64,000 nucleotides of DNA, from NCBI RefSeq assembly GCF_048771995.1, contig NC_133024.1, positions 60,470,501-60,534,500 on the forward strand, given 5' to 3'. This DNA is from Taeniopygia guttata (Eukaryota; Chordata; Aves; Passeriformes; Estrildidae). Numbering within the stretch: the stretch's first letter is position 1; each line of letters opens with the position of its first letter. The notes under the pieces were generated by a model that had not been told where the DNA came from, searched no databases, and saw only the letters and a program-made list of their open reading frames with translations. Shown here piece by piece: positions 13,615 through 43,835 of this stretch. Both the position numbers and the translations under genes were made by a program.

Positions 13615-13900
13615 CTACATAAGCATCCACAGCCACTCAGGCCCCCTCCCCAGTGGAAGGGGAGAAAGAGCAGGGTGAAGAAAAGCAAAAGATTTCATGA
13701 GTCAACATAGAGACAGTTTAATAAGAGCTGCAAAGGCAGTCACTCACCACCTCCCACAAACAGACTGATGCCCAGTCATGGAACAACAGTCAGCTTGGAA
13801 GACAAAACCTTGACAGACAGATGTGGGGGGAAAACGATCAATCAACAGAGCAACACAGAGGACGCATAGGGGCAAGCTGCCAGAAAGCAGCAGGTAAGGA
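13615..13900 (-). mobile_element. Diverged ERVL-type LTR fragment
   Basis: A second, more decayed relative of the 10492-11132 LTR in the same orientation. The shared landmarks on the plus strand are the block around GACAGTTTAATAAG (poly(A) signal ATTAAA on the minus strand), a preceding diverged CATGAGTCAACAT in place of the family's CGTGGGTTGAGAT, and the CACTCACCAC stretch downstream. Both ends are uncertain. It is non-coding and looks older than its neighbour. Confidence 0.5.
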
Positions 13901-15214
13901 CAAGTAAAGGAGAGTAGTGTGCTTTAAACACACAGAACATGCAGTGGAGCTTCTGTAAATGCAAGGAACTAACACCAAAAAACAGTAATATGGGAAGGGG
14001 TTGGGGGAAGAGAGGTTTTTCCTGGTTTTCTTTTTTAAATTAGAATAGTATCAAGCTGTCACAGTGTCTGACAGAGAGCAGTGCTGTAGTGGTATTAGTT
14101 TCCTTACAAGAACACGAAGAACAGGAACTGCTCTAAATCCATTTTCTTTGAAATGGATTTGCTCCAAGTGATTTTGTTTCAAGGACCTAGTCTGATTAGA
14201 GGTCATGGCTGCAATTCTCTTGCAGGAAAAGAAATGTCAGGTGTCAGAGGTAATCATGTGTGATCTGTAGACACTGCTCATGGGGCTGCTCCAAGCTGCA
14301 ATAGACCTGTCATGACAATGATAGGTTGAGGTCATGCCAGGGAACCAGGAGGGCAAAGGGTACGTTAGTCTTGTAACAGTAATGAGGACACCATTCAGTA
14401 TCCCACAGTTGCATATTTCCCTAGATTTAGCTCCTTTTACCTTTTTTTCTTATTTTTCTTGCTTCTATTGCAAGGACTCCACTGCAGCTCACTTACCTTT
14501 GGGATCATGGTAAATTAAAGGGAATATAAGGAAAACATATAGCACACGTGCTATTTTCCTGGACAAGTTACGTGATTCGTTCAAAGAAAACGGATAAGCA
14601 GCTAGTAAATACTGAAAATTGCTGCTGAAGTTTGCCAGCCAGGAAACAGCTTTAGGCCTTCCATCATCAGCCAACTTTGCAAGGACCATGAATGCTGCCC
14701 ACCTGCCCAGCCGTAGTGGGTAGATCCAACCAAACCAAGCAATCAGGTCACACACCACACCTGGTATGACTCCTTTTAGTGGGAAGACTTGATGTTGCCT
14801 AGTTCAGGAAAGGTCAAAAGTGTAAAAAAAGGAGAATTGTCTCACTGCTAACTCATGGGGCTGAGGACCCCCAAATCTGGCTTTGTTTTTCACATATGAT
14901 GTTATTTTCCAGTGACCTCCATTCTCACTACAGCCTGAACTTCCCAAGTGCTGAGCACACTCAAAGCTACCAACACCTCTGCCAACCCACACCTGCTGCA
15001 AGCAGCACTTAATTGGGTAACAAAGTTAGTAGGAGCAGAGAGATAGAGCATGCAAACAGATAAACTGTTGATAAATTCATATGTATTTAATCTCAGCATG
15101 TTTATACATACATATGCACAGACACATACGCCTGTATATGCACACAGACACACGCAGTTATGAAACTATTGGCATGTTCTCACTCTCAGAATCTGGGAAG
15201 TCTTTTACTCAGGC
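13901..15214. other. Intergenic, one unplaced open frame
   Basis: Mostly featureless non-coding sequence. A minus-strand frame is open from about 14802 to 14489 and runs into a consensus splice donor (GTAAGT at 14499-14494). I could not assign it to a protein family and do not call it a gene. A short ACAC/ATGC-rich tract lies near 15100-15160. Confidence 0.5.
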
Positions 15215-15220
15215 TGTACC

Positions 15221-15562
15221 TGTTACAGTGAGCTCATGGGCATTCTGTTTCCCCTTCCCCGGGACCCTGTGACTCTGATCAAGATAACCCTGGACCCTCC
15301 TTCCTGCCCCAACGGGGTTGGCGGAGAGCCAGGGAAGCCCACCCTGCCCAAAGTCTATATAGACCCCCGACATTTCCTGTTCGTTCTCTTTTGCCCCGCT
15401 CTCCACAAGGACATCACAGAATAAAGAGAGCTGAACCAACTTATCTCGGGGTAAGAGCCTCTTTTGGAAATCTTTGCCATCTCCTGTTATTCCTCCCCTC
15501 ACAGCCTCTGATCTCTGAGCTAGCCTGATTATTCGGGGGGCTGTGTGAGGGGGGGAACGACA
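15221..15562 (+). mobile_element. Solo LTR of an endogenous retrovirus, 6-bp TSD
   Basis: A complete 342-bp LTR beginning TGTTACAG and ending GAACGACA. Exact 6-bp target duplications TGTACC flank it at 15215-15220 and 15563-15568. It has a TATATA box (15356-15361) and an AATAAA poly(A) signal (15420-15425), spaced as in a U3-R-U5 layout. No internal region is present, so it is a recombined solo LTR. The 6-bp duplication fits class II (ERVK/alpha-beta-like) integrases, but class is not proven from the LTR alone. Matching duplications and clear signals suggest it is younger than the ERVL copies nearby. Confidence 0.9.
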
Positions 15563-15568
15563 TGTACC

Positions 15569-18500
15569 AACTCAGATCCCTTCTCATTTCCCTTGAATGT
15601 TGCAAAAACTAGCCATCATTGCAAAGAATAGGACAGACTGGTGACAATTTCAATCAGCAGCAGCAGAAGCTACAGCAGGCCAGAAACTGCAGGAAAACAG
15701 GAACACGGACAAGGCCCCACAGTGGTTTTGAATTTTGGTGCAGATGGAGACCAAACAAGATCATTTAAGTCCAGAGCATGATACAAGTCCAGAACAAAAA
15801 AAACCCAACCAAACAAAACCACCAAAACAAACAAAAAAATCCAACACTGTGAATTTCCCTTAAGGAAACTGAATTATCAGAAATGTTGGAAAGTCCGGCA
15901 CACAGTGCTTTAGGCTCTCTTCCTGCACTCAATGTCTGTTTTCCTAGAGCCAAGGAGCTAATTACTGCCTGTGAAACCAAAGACACCATCCTGAAATAAC
16001 CTGCCCTACAGACACATAAGACCACAATCCTTTATCAGGGAAAAACTATCCCCATTGCTGTGTATCTATTGCTCGCACACTTGCACTGTCTCTTAGACAG
16101 CTGTGAAGTTTCTTCTATTTTAACATGTGAAATTTGAAGTTAGGTAGAAACAAATAAACCAAAAAACCCTTTGTCAGAAATTAATTCTCAGCAAGTTCTG
16201 TCCTTTAGATTTTATTCTTGTGAGTAAAATTTTCTACTGGCCTCATATCAACCACCACAATTGAGCAACTTTACTCCTCTGTGCTCTGTACCTTATGGTA
16301 AAGAACATAATTGCCTCAGGATTTCCTGCTCATGAAAGTAAGTTGCTCAGTTATAAATGGAAAATGGGGAAAAAAGTCACAAACCAAGCAATAGAACTAT
16401 GCGCATGGGCCCTTCACTAGGTATCAGCACTTTAACGCATACTTGAAGTAAATTTTTCATTTTAAGAATTGCTTAATTATGACATACCATAGCTCACAAA
16501 ACTAATGATCCCAATTGTCTTTTAGAAATGTCATTTGGTTTGCAGGGTGTTTCAGCTATTCACCTGAAATGAAAATAAATGTGCCTCATGTGCTAAAGTT
16601 CACCTGCAGAGCAGAAACTCCAGGGTGCAGCCACTGCCAGTTTGGAGTAATTTTTGCCTCATTTGTGTCTACCTCCAACAACACTCCAGATTAGGAGAGC
16701 ATATTTGTGAGGCATTATTGTTATTGGTCTAGATTGAACACCTTTCTGAGGCATCCACTACTATGTCAGCATTTCATCTGACCCTTGAAGACAAGTCCTG
16801 TGATGCAGAACATCAGTAACTGAAGTGCAGTGATATTTACAGTTCATACTAAGTTTTGCAGTCAGTATGCACCAAGGCTGCCGATGTCTATCCAGACAGG
16901 CTGGAACAGCCAGGCTTCAGATTAAGTCTAGTGATAAACTCTTCCTTTCTCAGGTGTGTTCAGTACTTCAACTGCCAGGCAGCTTGCTGGGAGGAAGAGA
17001 ACAGTTGATGTCTCCTCCTCCTCCCCCTTGGCCCCAGGCTCTGTTCACTAGGGAGGTCAAGCTGCACCTTTTTCTCTTCCCTGTCTGCCCTCACAAGAGG
17101 AAAACTATATGACACATCTTTCTCCAAACACCAGCCAGTACATTTTCTCATGCTGCAGCTTCCCTCAGCAATTGAAGGCAACACCTGCAGCAACAGCCTC
17201 TGTTAGGCAAAGAGGTTCATCAGGCAGACTGAAATCAGGATTTAGAAGCAAGACTTGGTAGACTGAGGCAAAGTCTTTCTGCCTCCAGCCCCACACAGCT
17301 CAAAGGTGAACTGCTCCTTCATGCACATCCTACATTGACTTTCTCCTTTGTTTGTATCAGCTTGACATCTGAATTTAAGTATTTATTTTTCAATAGCATA
17401 GTCTTAGCTTGCAATTAAGCTTTCATTAAATCCAGGGCTACTCTTTCATCTGCGCATGGTAAGAAGCCAGCTAGCTACTTGAAGTTTAGCAGTTTCACTT
17501 CCATGAAAGAAGATTTTTTTCCTCCGTGCTGCAGGGAGGTTTTTTCAAGGTGTTAATATACAGGCCTTTCCCCACGTAAATGCATTCAGACCCATTGGTA
17601 GTTTGAAACATGGCTTAATTCCTGACTCCTCCAGAGCTTCATTTTTTATACGTTTCTTCCCAGCTGTTCAGCACTGGAATCTAGCATAATAATTGTTTTA
17701 ACCAAGTTTGACTACATCTCTCAGATGTCTCTATACTAACACTACTTAAAATCCTATTGTCCTATTTTTCCAAGAAGGTAAACTATTTCACCAAAGTATC
17801 ACAGTAGAAAGTGGATTAAATACATTAAATAGAAATTGGTGGAGTAGACAACATATTAAAAAAAAAATTCAAGTTTTAGGAGGGAATTTAATACTTATAA
17901 TTTCAGAAGTAAGTTTGACCCCTAACTTTCACCAGAGCTGTCTTCAAGCACATTGGCCACAAAAGTGCCCTGAGTTCAATACTTGTGGTTGCTGTGGAAC
18001 ATGAGACCAGCTGATTTCTGAGTTTCAAAAACTGGTAGCGCTTACATTACTCTTATGAAAAGACATTTGCTTTCATGGTATTTCAAAAACAGTTTAAAAA
18101 GTCTGCACATGGTATTTCAAAAACAGTTTAAAAAGTCTGCATTGGTAACTGTATGAAAAGACACCAAATCATTGAATATAAAATACTGTCATTAAAATTC
18201 CTGCTCCTCTGAAGTTCTCATTTCTAAGAAGCTGCTTACACATTTTTCATGTTTTGATTATGTTGTTAGGAATTTTGCTTCTGGCTGTACCGATTAATTT
18301 TAGCAAGTCTCCATTCCTACACACCTTTTGATTATTAACATTGCAAAACAGTATGGGTAAGGCAGTTGTCTATAAGGCTTTAAATAGATTCTGATACACC
18401 AGCTTTGGGACTTGAAATTATCAACTACACACCGAATGAACTAACATTCCTTGGCTGCAACATGCTTTGATTTAGGCAAAACAGTCTGAAGAAAGTTTAA

Positions 18501-20100
18501 AACATATATGTAGTTAAAAGGCCCCATAGCACTCCTGTATCTTAATTAATGCAATCGCCATACACTTACTTCAAGGTACTTACTACTAATCAGTCAATCT
18601 CTGTTTATTCACCATGTGAAACAAAAAAGAATGTTTCCAGACCCATCATTGGAAAGAGCCATGCCTGACACCTACACATATACACCATATATGCTGTCCT
18701 AGTCACAGTCCTTCTGTATTATTGATCAGACATTTCCCACGTCTCCCATCCTGTCTGTAACACCATCTGCAGCCTCTTACCACCGATGCCAAAGGGAAAA
18801 TTGCACTTTTTTCAATTAGAAAGTATTTGGACTACAAATATTCCACACCTATTCCACATCCATTGTTAACGGAATACTATGGACTTTAGAAATACCCTAA
18901 TTGCAAAATACTGATTTGACAAGTCTGCTACTGAAAATGTCAGTATTTTACATTCCTCTCAAAGATAGACATGACTTTCCTTCCTCTCCCCTACTCAACT
19001 ACACTTAACAATTCAAACAGGGTATAAGCAAATTCTGGAACAACAGCAAGATCTAGTTTTGCCTCCATTCCACTACAGATTCGTGTGAAAAGATAATTTC
19101 TATTTAACCTTAGCAGTTCACAAAGATTCCAAAGTAAATAGAAAAAAAAAAAAAGCTAGAAGCAAACACACATGCTAAAAATTAATTATTTTCTCTAAAT
19201 TATCCATTGTAGCTTATGAAATGCATTATTTGCAGCTTCATGAAATGCTTAACAGATGTATTCAAATGACAGTTTGAACTGCAGTCATCTCTGCAATTCA
19301 ATTCAAAGTAACTGAATAAAAGCAATTCCAAGCACATCCACAAGCCAAATTTAGCATGCTGGATCAACAACACACAATATTCAGTGAGAGAACAGCTAGG
19401 ATCAAAAATAATCCAGCTTAAATTTGGAGAGATTCTGCTGATTTTCTTTACTACTGCCAAAAAGATTACTGAAAGACACCATGCTAGTTTTTTTTTTCAT
19501 TTAATATCCCACTTCTTCATAACAATGATTGATTTTCCCACATTTCATATAATCCTTTTAAGTCCTTAGCTCGTAACTGTATGACTTCCCATTCTGAATT
19601 TCCACCACAGAGGTAGCTTCATTATTTCCAGATAAAACCACACTATCATTAGCCAAGAAAATAACATTTCAAACAAAGAAGCCTACAAAAAACAAACAAA
19701 AAAAATGAGTGCACATTTGGAAACTAAACAGTAAATGGATCATCATCCAAGTTCCAATGTCAGTGTAATATGGAAGTGACAAAAATTAATGGTTATTCAT
19801 TAGTAGAAACAGTATTTCCCCAAGTATCATAATACAACATCCAAGAAGCAACAATTTCCTGCTTATTTATTTGTGCAGAGATTAGTTATTTTAGCAAGAT
19901 ATTACACGCATGACCTCTGTCCAAGCTTTTCAACATGAGTTCATGTGGTTTTAACCACACAGTGGACCTCAGGGAGGAAAACAATTAACAAATGTGGCAC
20001 TACAATTTTACTCCTAAGAAGGTTTCAGTTTGCTGTCTTAAATGATGGCTTAATTCCTGGTTATATGCAATTAATCAAAATGGCAACATATAAAAGAACG
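15569..20100. other. Intergenic, downstream of SUCLA2
   Basis: AT-rich non-coding sequence with short overlapping frames only. It contains a 34-bp perfect tandem duplication at 18074-18141. A TTTATT at 19866-19871, which is AATAAA on the minus strand, could serve as a distal SUCLA2 poly(A) signal. Confidence 0.5.
18074..18141. repeat. Perfect 34-bp tandem duplication
   Basis: The 34-bp unit starting CATGGTATTTCAAAAACAG occurs twice head to tail (18074-18107 and 18108-18141) without a mismatch. The identity implies a very recent event, so it could be polymorphic. Confidence 0.95.
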
Positions 20101-20843
20101 ACAGTAAAAGTTTTGGGAGATATTTTATTAATGTACAATTTTATTAGCGATGTACAATAGACATTTTAATTCTCTATTTATCCTGTCTCCTGGAAGCTTG
20201 GTAAATGCTTGTTTGTATATAAAACTACACAATGCTTTTTCATGAGGACCAGAAACTGTGAAAATATAAGTGCTACAGTATATTTTGTAGTGATTTAACA
20301 CGTTGTCCAGAAGAGTTACCAGCCACTTCAATGCAGGACTTCTAAAAATATTTCTGATCAGTTCAAATGCATCTGTTCATAAATAATGATTGGTTTGCTC
20401 ATGTCCATTATACTGCTAAGTACAAATGTCTCCAACATAAGATACCGTTTCAATACATTTTTCCACATGGACAACTAGATAATTCAGTCATATTTACTTT
20501 TTAACAAGGCTAATACAAATTTACAAGAAAAGTAACTTCAAAATTTATTCAGAATAATTATTTTTTCAACCAGAAGCTTTACTTTGGACAACGCAGAAGT
20601 ATATTGCAAGTGACATTCTGCAGCAGAAGCTGGAGGCTTGAGAATAACAACTAAGAAAGACTAAATATCAGCAATACACACTTCTACAAGAATTGTGACC
20701 ATTCTGAATGTTAACATTAAAGATCAGATGCTTCAGTTTGTGCGCCTGTCAATCAAAACCTCCACACGAAAGAAAAATTAAAAATTTCCCACAGAACACA
20801 GTATTTCAGAGAACATGTTAGACACTGGCATGACATTCCCAGA
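20100..20843 (-). other. SUCLA2 3' UTR (inferred)
   Basis: Follows the SUCLA2 stop at 20844-20846 on the minus strand. Two closely spaced AATAAA signals on the minus strand (20145-20140 and 20129-20124) suggest cleavage near 20100-20115, giving a UTR of about 740 nt. A nearer AATAAA at 20549-20544 may give a shorter form. The end is inferred from signals only. Confidence 0.55.
20124..20145 (-). promoter_or_regulatory. Paired poly(A) signals of SUCLA2
   Basis: Two AATAAA hexamers on the minus strand within 22 bp, about 700 nt past the stop codon. They are the best candidates for the main 3' end of the transcript. Confidence 0.6.
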
Positions 20844-40075
<19,232 letters not shown>

Positions 40076-40111
40076 GGCCGAGCCCCTTCGCCCTCGGGTG
40101 CCCCCGGCAGC

Positions 40112-40121
40112 GCGCACGCGC
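40112..40121. promoter_or_regulatory. NRF1-type site upstream of SUCLA2
   Basis: GCGCACGCGC fits the core GCGCAYGCGC exactly, 37 bp upstream of the start codon. NRF1 is a known activator of nuclear genes for mitochondrial proteins, so the placement makes sense. Binding is inferred. Confidence 0.65.
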
Positions 40122-40579
40122 CGCTCGCGGGCGGGGGCGGGGCCAGGAAGCGCCGCGCGCGGCCCCGCCCCGCAGTGCCGCCCCCGCGGCGCTGAGGGCG
40201 CTCTTCGGTTTCTCCTTCTCTCCACCGTTTGGGTTTAATGAAGGTTAGGTTTGCTTCGCAAGGATCCTAAATGGGTTGTCATGCACCCACAACCTTCCGA
40301 CCGTGTCGGCCTCGGTTGGCACCACCTGTGTTAAATGTGAGGGAAGAGGCACAGCTCCCTTAGGACACGCCCACACTCCTTCCCGGTTCAGCTTCCCAAT
40401 GGAAGGACTTCCAGTCCTCCTAAGGATTACTTTATTCGGTTTCGTATTTCAGCGTGTTTCCATGCAGCAACGTAAACACAACCGTTCTTGCTTAAGACAA
40501 GATACAATGGTTTTAAAGTGAAAGAGGGCAGGTTTAGATTAGATTAGTAAGGAAAAAATTCTGTTGTGGGGGTGGGAGG

Positions 40580-40763
40580 CAGTGGAACAGGATTTTCAGA
40601 GAAGGTGTGCATGCCCCATCCCTGAAAGTGTTCCAGGCCAGGCTGGATGGGGCTTTGAGCAACCTGGTCTAGTGGAAGGTGTCCCTGCCCATGGCAGATG
40701 GTTTGGAATTAGATAACCTTTAAGGTCCTTTCCAACTCCAACCATTCGGTGGTTCTATGACTG
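40580..40763 (+). mobile_element. CR1 LINE 3' fragment
   Basis: CR1 tail in the spacer upstream of SUCLA2. It shows GGCCAGGCTGGATGGGGCTT, then CAACCTGGTCTAGTGGAAGG, then AAGGTCCTTTCCAACTCCAA and a terminal GGTTCTATGA. It is 5'-truncated and the end motifs are well kept. Confidence 0.9.
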
Positions 40764-43579
40764 AACTGAGGACTAGTATTTCTAGATATTTTGCAGCCCC
40801 TTCCCCATGCCACCACCTCCGTTTCTGCATCACACTGCTCCACGCTGCGCCTCCCCCTTTGCAATTCAGTGTCTGTACTTTCACTTTGGTGGGCTTGACT
40901 CAGGTCACTAAGGAACTGAAGCAGGGGACAGATGTCCCTGCAGAAACTCGTGACCAGACCTTGTGATTCACCAGGAGGCAAAGCTTTTTCCTTCAAAACA
41001 AAGTGGTAATTAGGAAATTAGCATTGGCCTGGGAAATTGGAACAATAATGTCCTCTACCAATAATAAGGAAAAATGCAGTTACTTCCATACATTAAGAAC
41101 ATCAAAGTAAGATCTGATGTGAAAGAAAGCCATGTCAGAGCTGTGATTCTTCTTGAGTTTTGTAATTTGAATTATCCGGTAAATGCTGGGTTGCTTCTTT
41201 TTGTTATGAAACCGAAAATGCATTATTGTAACTTCTCCTTGGGCGAGTATTGCAAAAGATGGAGTAATTTTGGTTTGGTTATTCTGCTCCTGGTCCTCCA
41301 CTAACCTGGTGTTACTGTCACCTGTTAGCACTGCAGTGAGCTCTGCAGAGTACTTAGCTCTGCACCTCTGTGTGCAGACACACAAGGTAGAGAAGTATGT
41401 GTCACTGAACCTGTAAGGAGCTGCAAAATTTTGATAGACCATCCAAGATTTCCCACCACAGCTGATAAAATATTTCTTCCGGCCAAGGGGAAGGGAAGAA
41501 AAAGCACTTGAACTCTGTGCTCTTTCTGCCCTCTGTACACACAGTGTCTCTTCACTAGTCACAGGACCTGCTGCAGTTCCGTACTGCACAGGACAGTACA
41601 TGGATGCCATTTCCACATACAAACAAATATCCTACCTCCAGGAGACTCCCCAAAATCACCTCCACCCTGGAAAGGATTTGCAACAATGTTTACAAGAGGA
41701 TGTAATGGATCTTGGCAAAACTTTAACCTTAAAAGCCCAAAGCTACTGTTCAGACATAAACACTGGCTGCAGGTCAATAAACCAGACTTATATCCTGACT
41801 CAGTTGCGAGCTACTGGAAGGAAATTGGACAACTGTCTCTGGGCTTTTAATTAATTCTTGCCTTAGCAAATTACTGTAAAACATTAAGATTACAACTACT
41901 ACTGTATCTTCTTCTCACTAGGTGTGACTTATCCTTCCAGTTTCAAAATGAAGATGGTTTTGATCTTATACATCAAAAGAAGAAATGTCACATGGCTGAC
42001 AATACTGAAGGACTTCTAGAAAGACTGAGGCAGCTGCTGCTATCTAGAGTCTTGTACACAGCTGTATGGAGAACTTTAATTATCTGAATGTTTTATATTG
42101 TCTGATTTCCTCTTGGCTGTGAAAACTCATCCAGCTGGGGTGGACTGTAAACATGCCTGGATTTTTGTCTGATCACCAGTGCCACCACCTGGCTCTCTGA
42201 CTGTCAGCACAAGGTGGTTGTAAGCCCAACTCAAAATCTTAAAAACAATAGTTCTTGGAAATGACACATTAACCTCTTCTTTATTTTGTTAGACATACAA
42301 GAAAAGATAACACTCTTGGCTATAACCAGTCAAATTCCTAGTAAGTCCAATATAAACTCAGGTTTGTATAGGCTCAGCCTCATTCAATATCTGACCTACA
42401 ATTGAAGAAACTACACAAGGAATGTACTGTAGAATTCCAGCAGATATCCAGAGGTTTTGCTAAATCTCCAGAAATAGATTCAATCATATTCAAAGTTTTA
42501 AATTATGAGATTTCTTGCTAAAGTCAGAGTAAGATTTTTAACACAGGATCAAGGCCCTCTCTGAAAAGCTATATTTAAAACTATAAAGAAGCAGGGGAAA
42601 GGTACATTACAAATGAGATGGAAGGAGCCAAGAACTTTTAACGGACAAGCAGGACAAATAAAGCATCCTGTTTGAGGCCAAATATAGCATCCAGGAAGGC
42701 TCAGGCATTATGAATAGACATGAATTTGCTTTATTATAAATTTACCACATCCATGCAGTGACAATGGTACAATCTGATTTATTTCCCAGACCTTGTAAGC
42801 TCCGCTGGTTGATACTTTATAGTTGAAAAACATCAGGAGAGAGGGTCTTGCCAAGAACATCAGAGTTAGAAAGTGAAAGCCCCTGCCAAGGCCATGAGTC
42901 CAGAGGGTAGGAAATTTCCAAGATAAAATTTATCAGCAGCTTAAAAAGCACCCCAGTACCTGTGGAGAAAAACACTCTGAGCTTTCCAGAGCACTTTTAG
43001 TTGAAGACAGGAAGGAAGACAGGAAGGAAGAGCCCACCTAGTATGGTAGATGAGTAAACAGGTTTAGCTGATGAATCAGCCATGGTCAGAGCAAAAAAAC
43101 TGACTTTGAAGCAGAGTGACAATAATCTTTCAGTGGTGTCTACACTGCCTTACATTGCACATCTTATACATGGTGAATTCTCTCTGCAGGAGTACCATCA
43201 TGGTACTCTCTGGACAAACTGCAGGTTGCTAAAGGGACCCTCAGGCATAGCTAACAACATGAAACTATTCACTGCACCCATTTGCAATATTAACAGGTTA
43301 TTCCACCACTTCTCCCAGCCATACAGAAAAGTCCTTCCAGGGTCCTTCCCTGAAGGTGTTCTGGTGTATCTCCTGCAAGGATTCTACCATATGTCCCAGC
43401 AAAGAGGCATTTGGTGTGTGCACTCTCAGGCCTACATAGATGCAATTTTCTACAAAATACAGTATGAGCATTCATCACTATTGTACCATCTCTTCCCAGC
43501 CAGTGAAGGCTGGTAGGTGAAAGGTTCAATGAAAGCAAAAGGATTTTGTTTGCAGAAAATGATCTTTCACATAGCTAAG
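40764..43579. other. Intergenic between SUCLA2 and NUDT15, left part
   Basis: No gene recognised. It holds the longest open frame of the window (41080-41622, minus, 180 codons) and a 144-codon plus frame from 43082. Neither shows a known domain, a promoter or conserved splice structure. A frame of that length is expected about once by chance in 64 kb read in six frames. Confidence 0.6.
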
Positions 43580-43835
43580 TTATGGAGCACCTTGCCACAG
43601 ATGCTCCAAATGATGAAAATTTACATGGGCTCAAGGGGAGTCTTGGTAGGTTAAGAAAGAGAAACAAGAACAAGGTTAGTAAATATACAGAAGCCACCTC
43701 TGCCTTGAGAAGTCACCAAGCCACAGATGGCTGTAGAATAGTAGTCAAAAACCCTGTCATGATTTCTTGCCTACTGTATTCCAGACATCCATTCTGGACC
43801 TCCAGGTACTATCCTAGATGGATAAGGAATAGACA
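43580..43835 (+). mobile_element. Old CR1-like LINE fragment
   Basis: A diverged retrotransposon tail. Blocks such as AAATTTACATGGGCTCAAG, CCACCTCTGCCTTGAGAAGT and CTATCCTAGATGGATAAGG follow the order of an ancient amniote CR1 group, whose usual wording is TTTACATGGGTTC, CACCTCTGGCTCAGG and CTGGGCTAGATGGACC. Identification is from memory of that pattern. Edges are approximate. Confidence 0.55.

Noticed and set aside
1-20000. HTR2A exons expected downstream of SUCLA2 by synteny
   Set aside because: No frame shows serotonin-receptor transmembrane motifs; the gene presumably lies beyond the left edge.
41080-41622. 180-codon minus-strand open frame, the longest outside GC-rich regions that is not an exon
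   Set aside because: No recognisable domain, low-complexity composition and no splice or promoter context. With ordinary stop-codon frequency one frame of this size is expected by chance in six frames of 64 kb.
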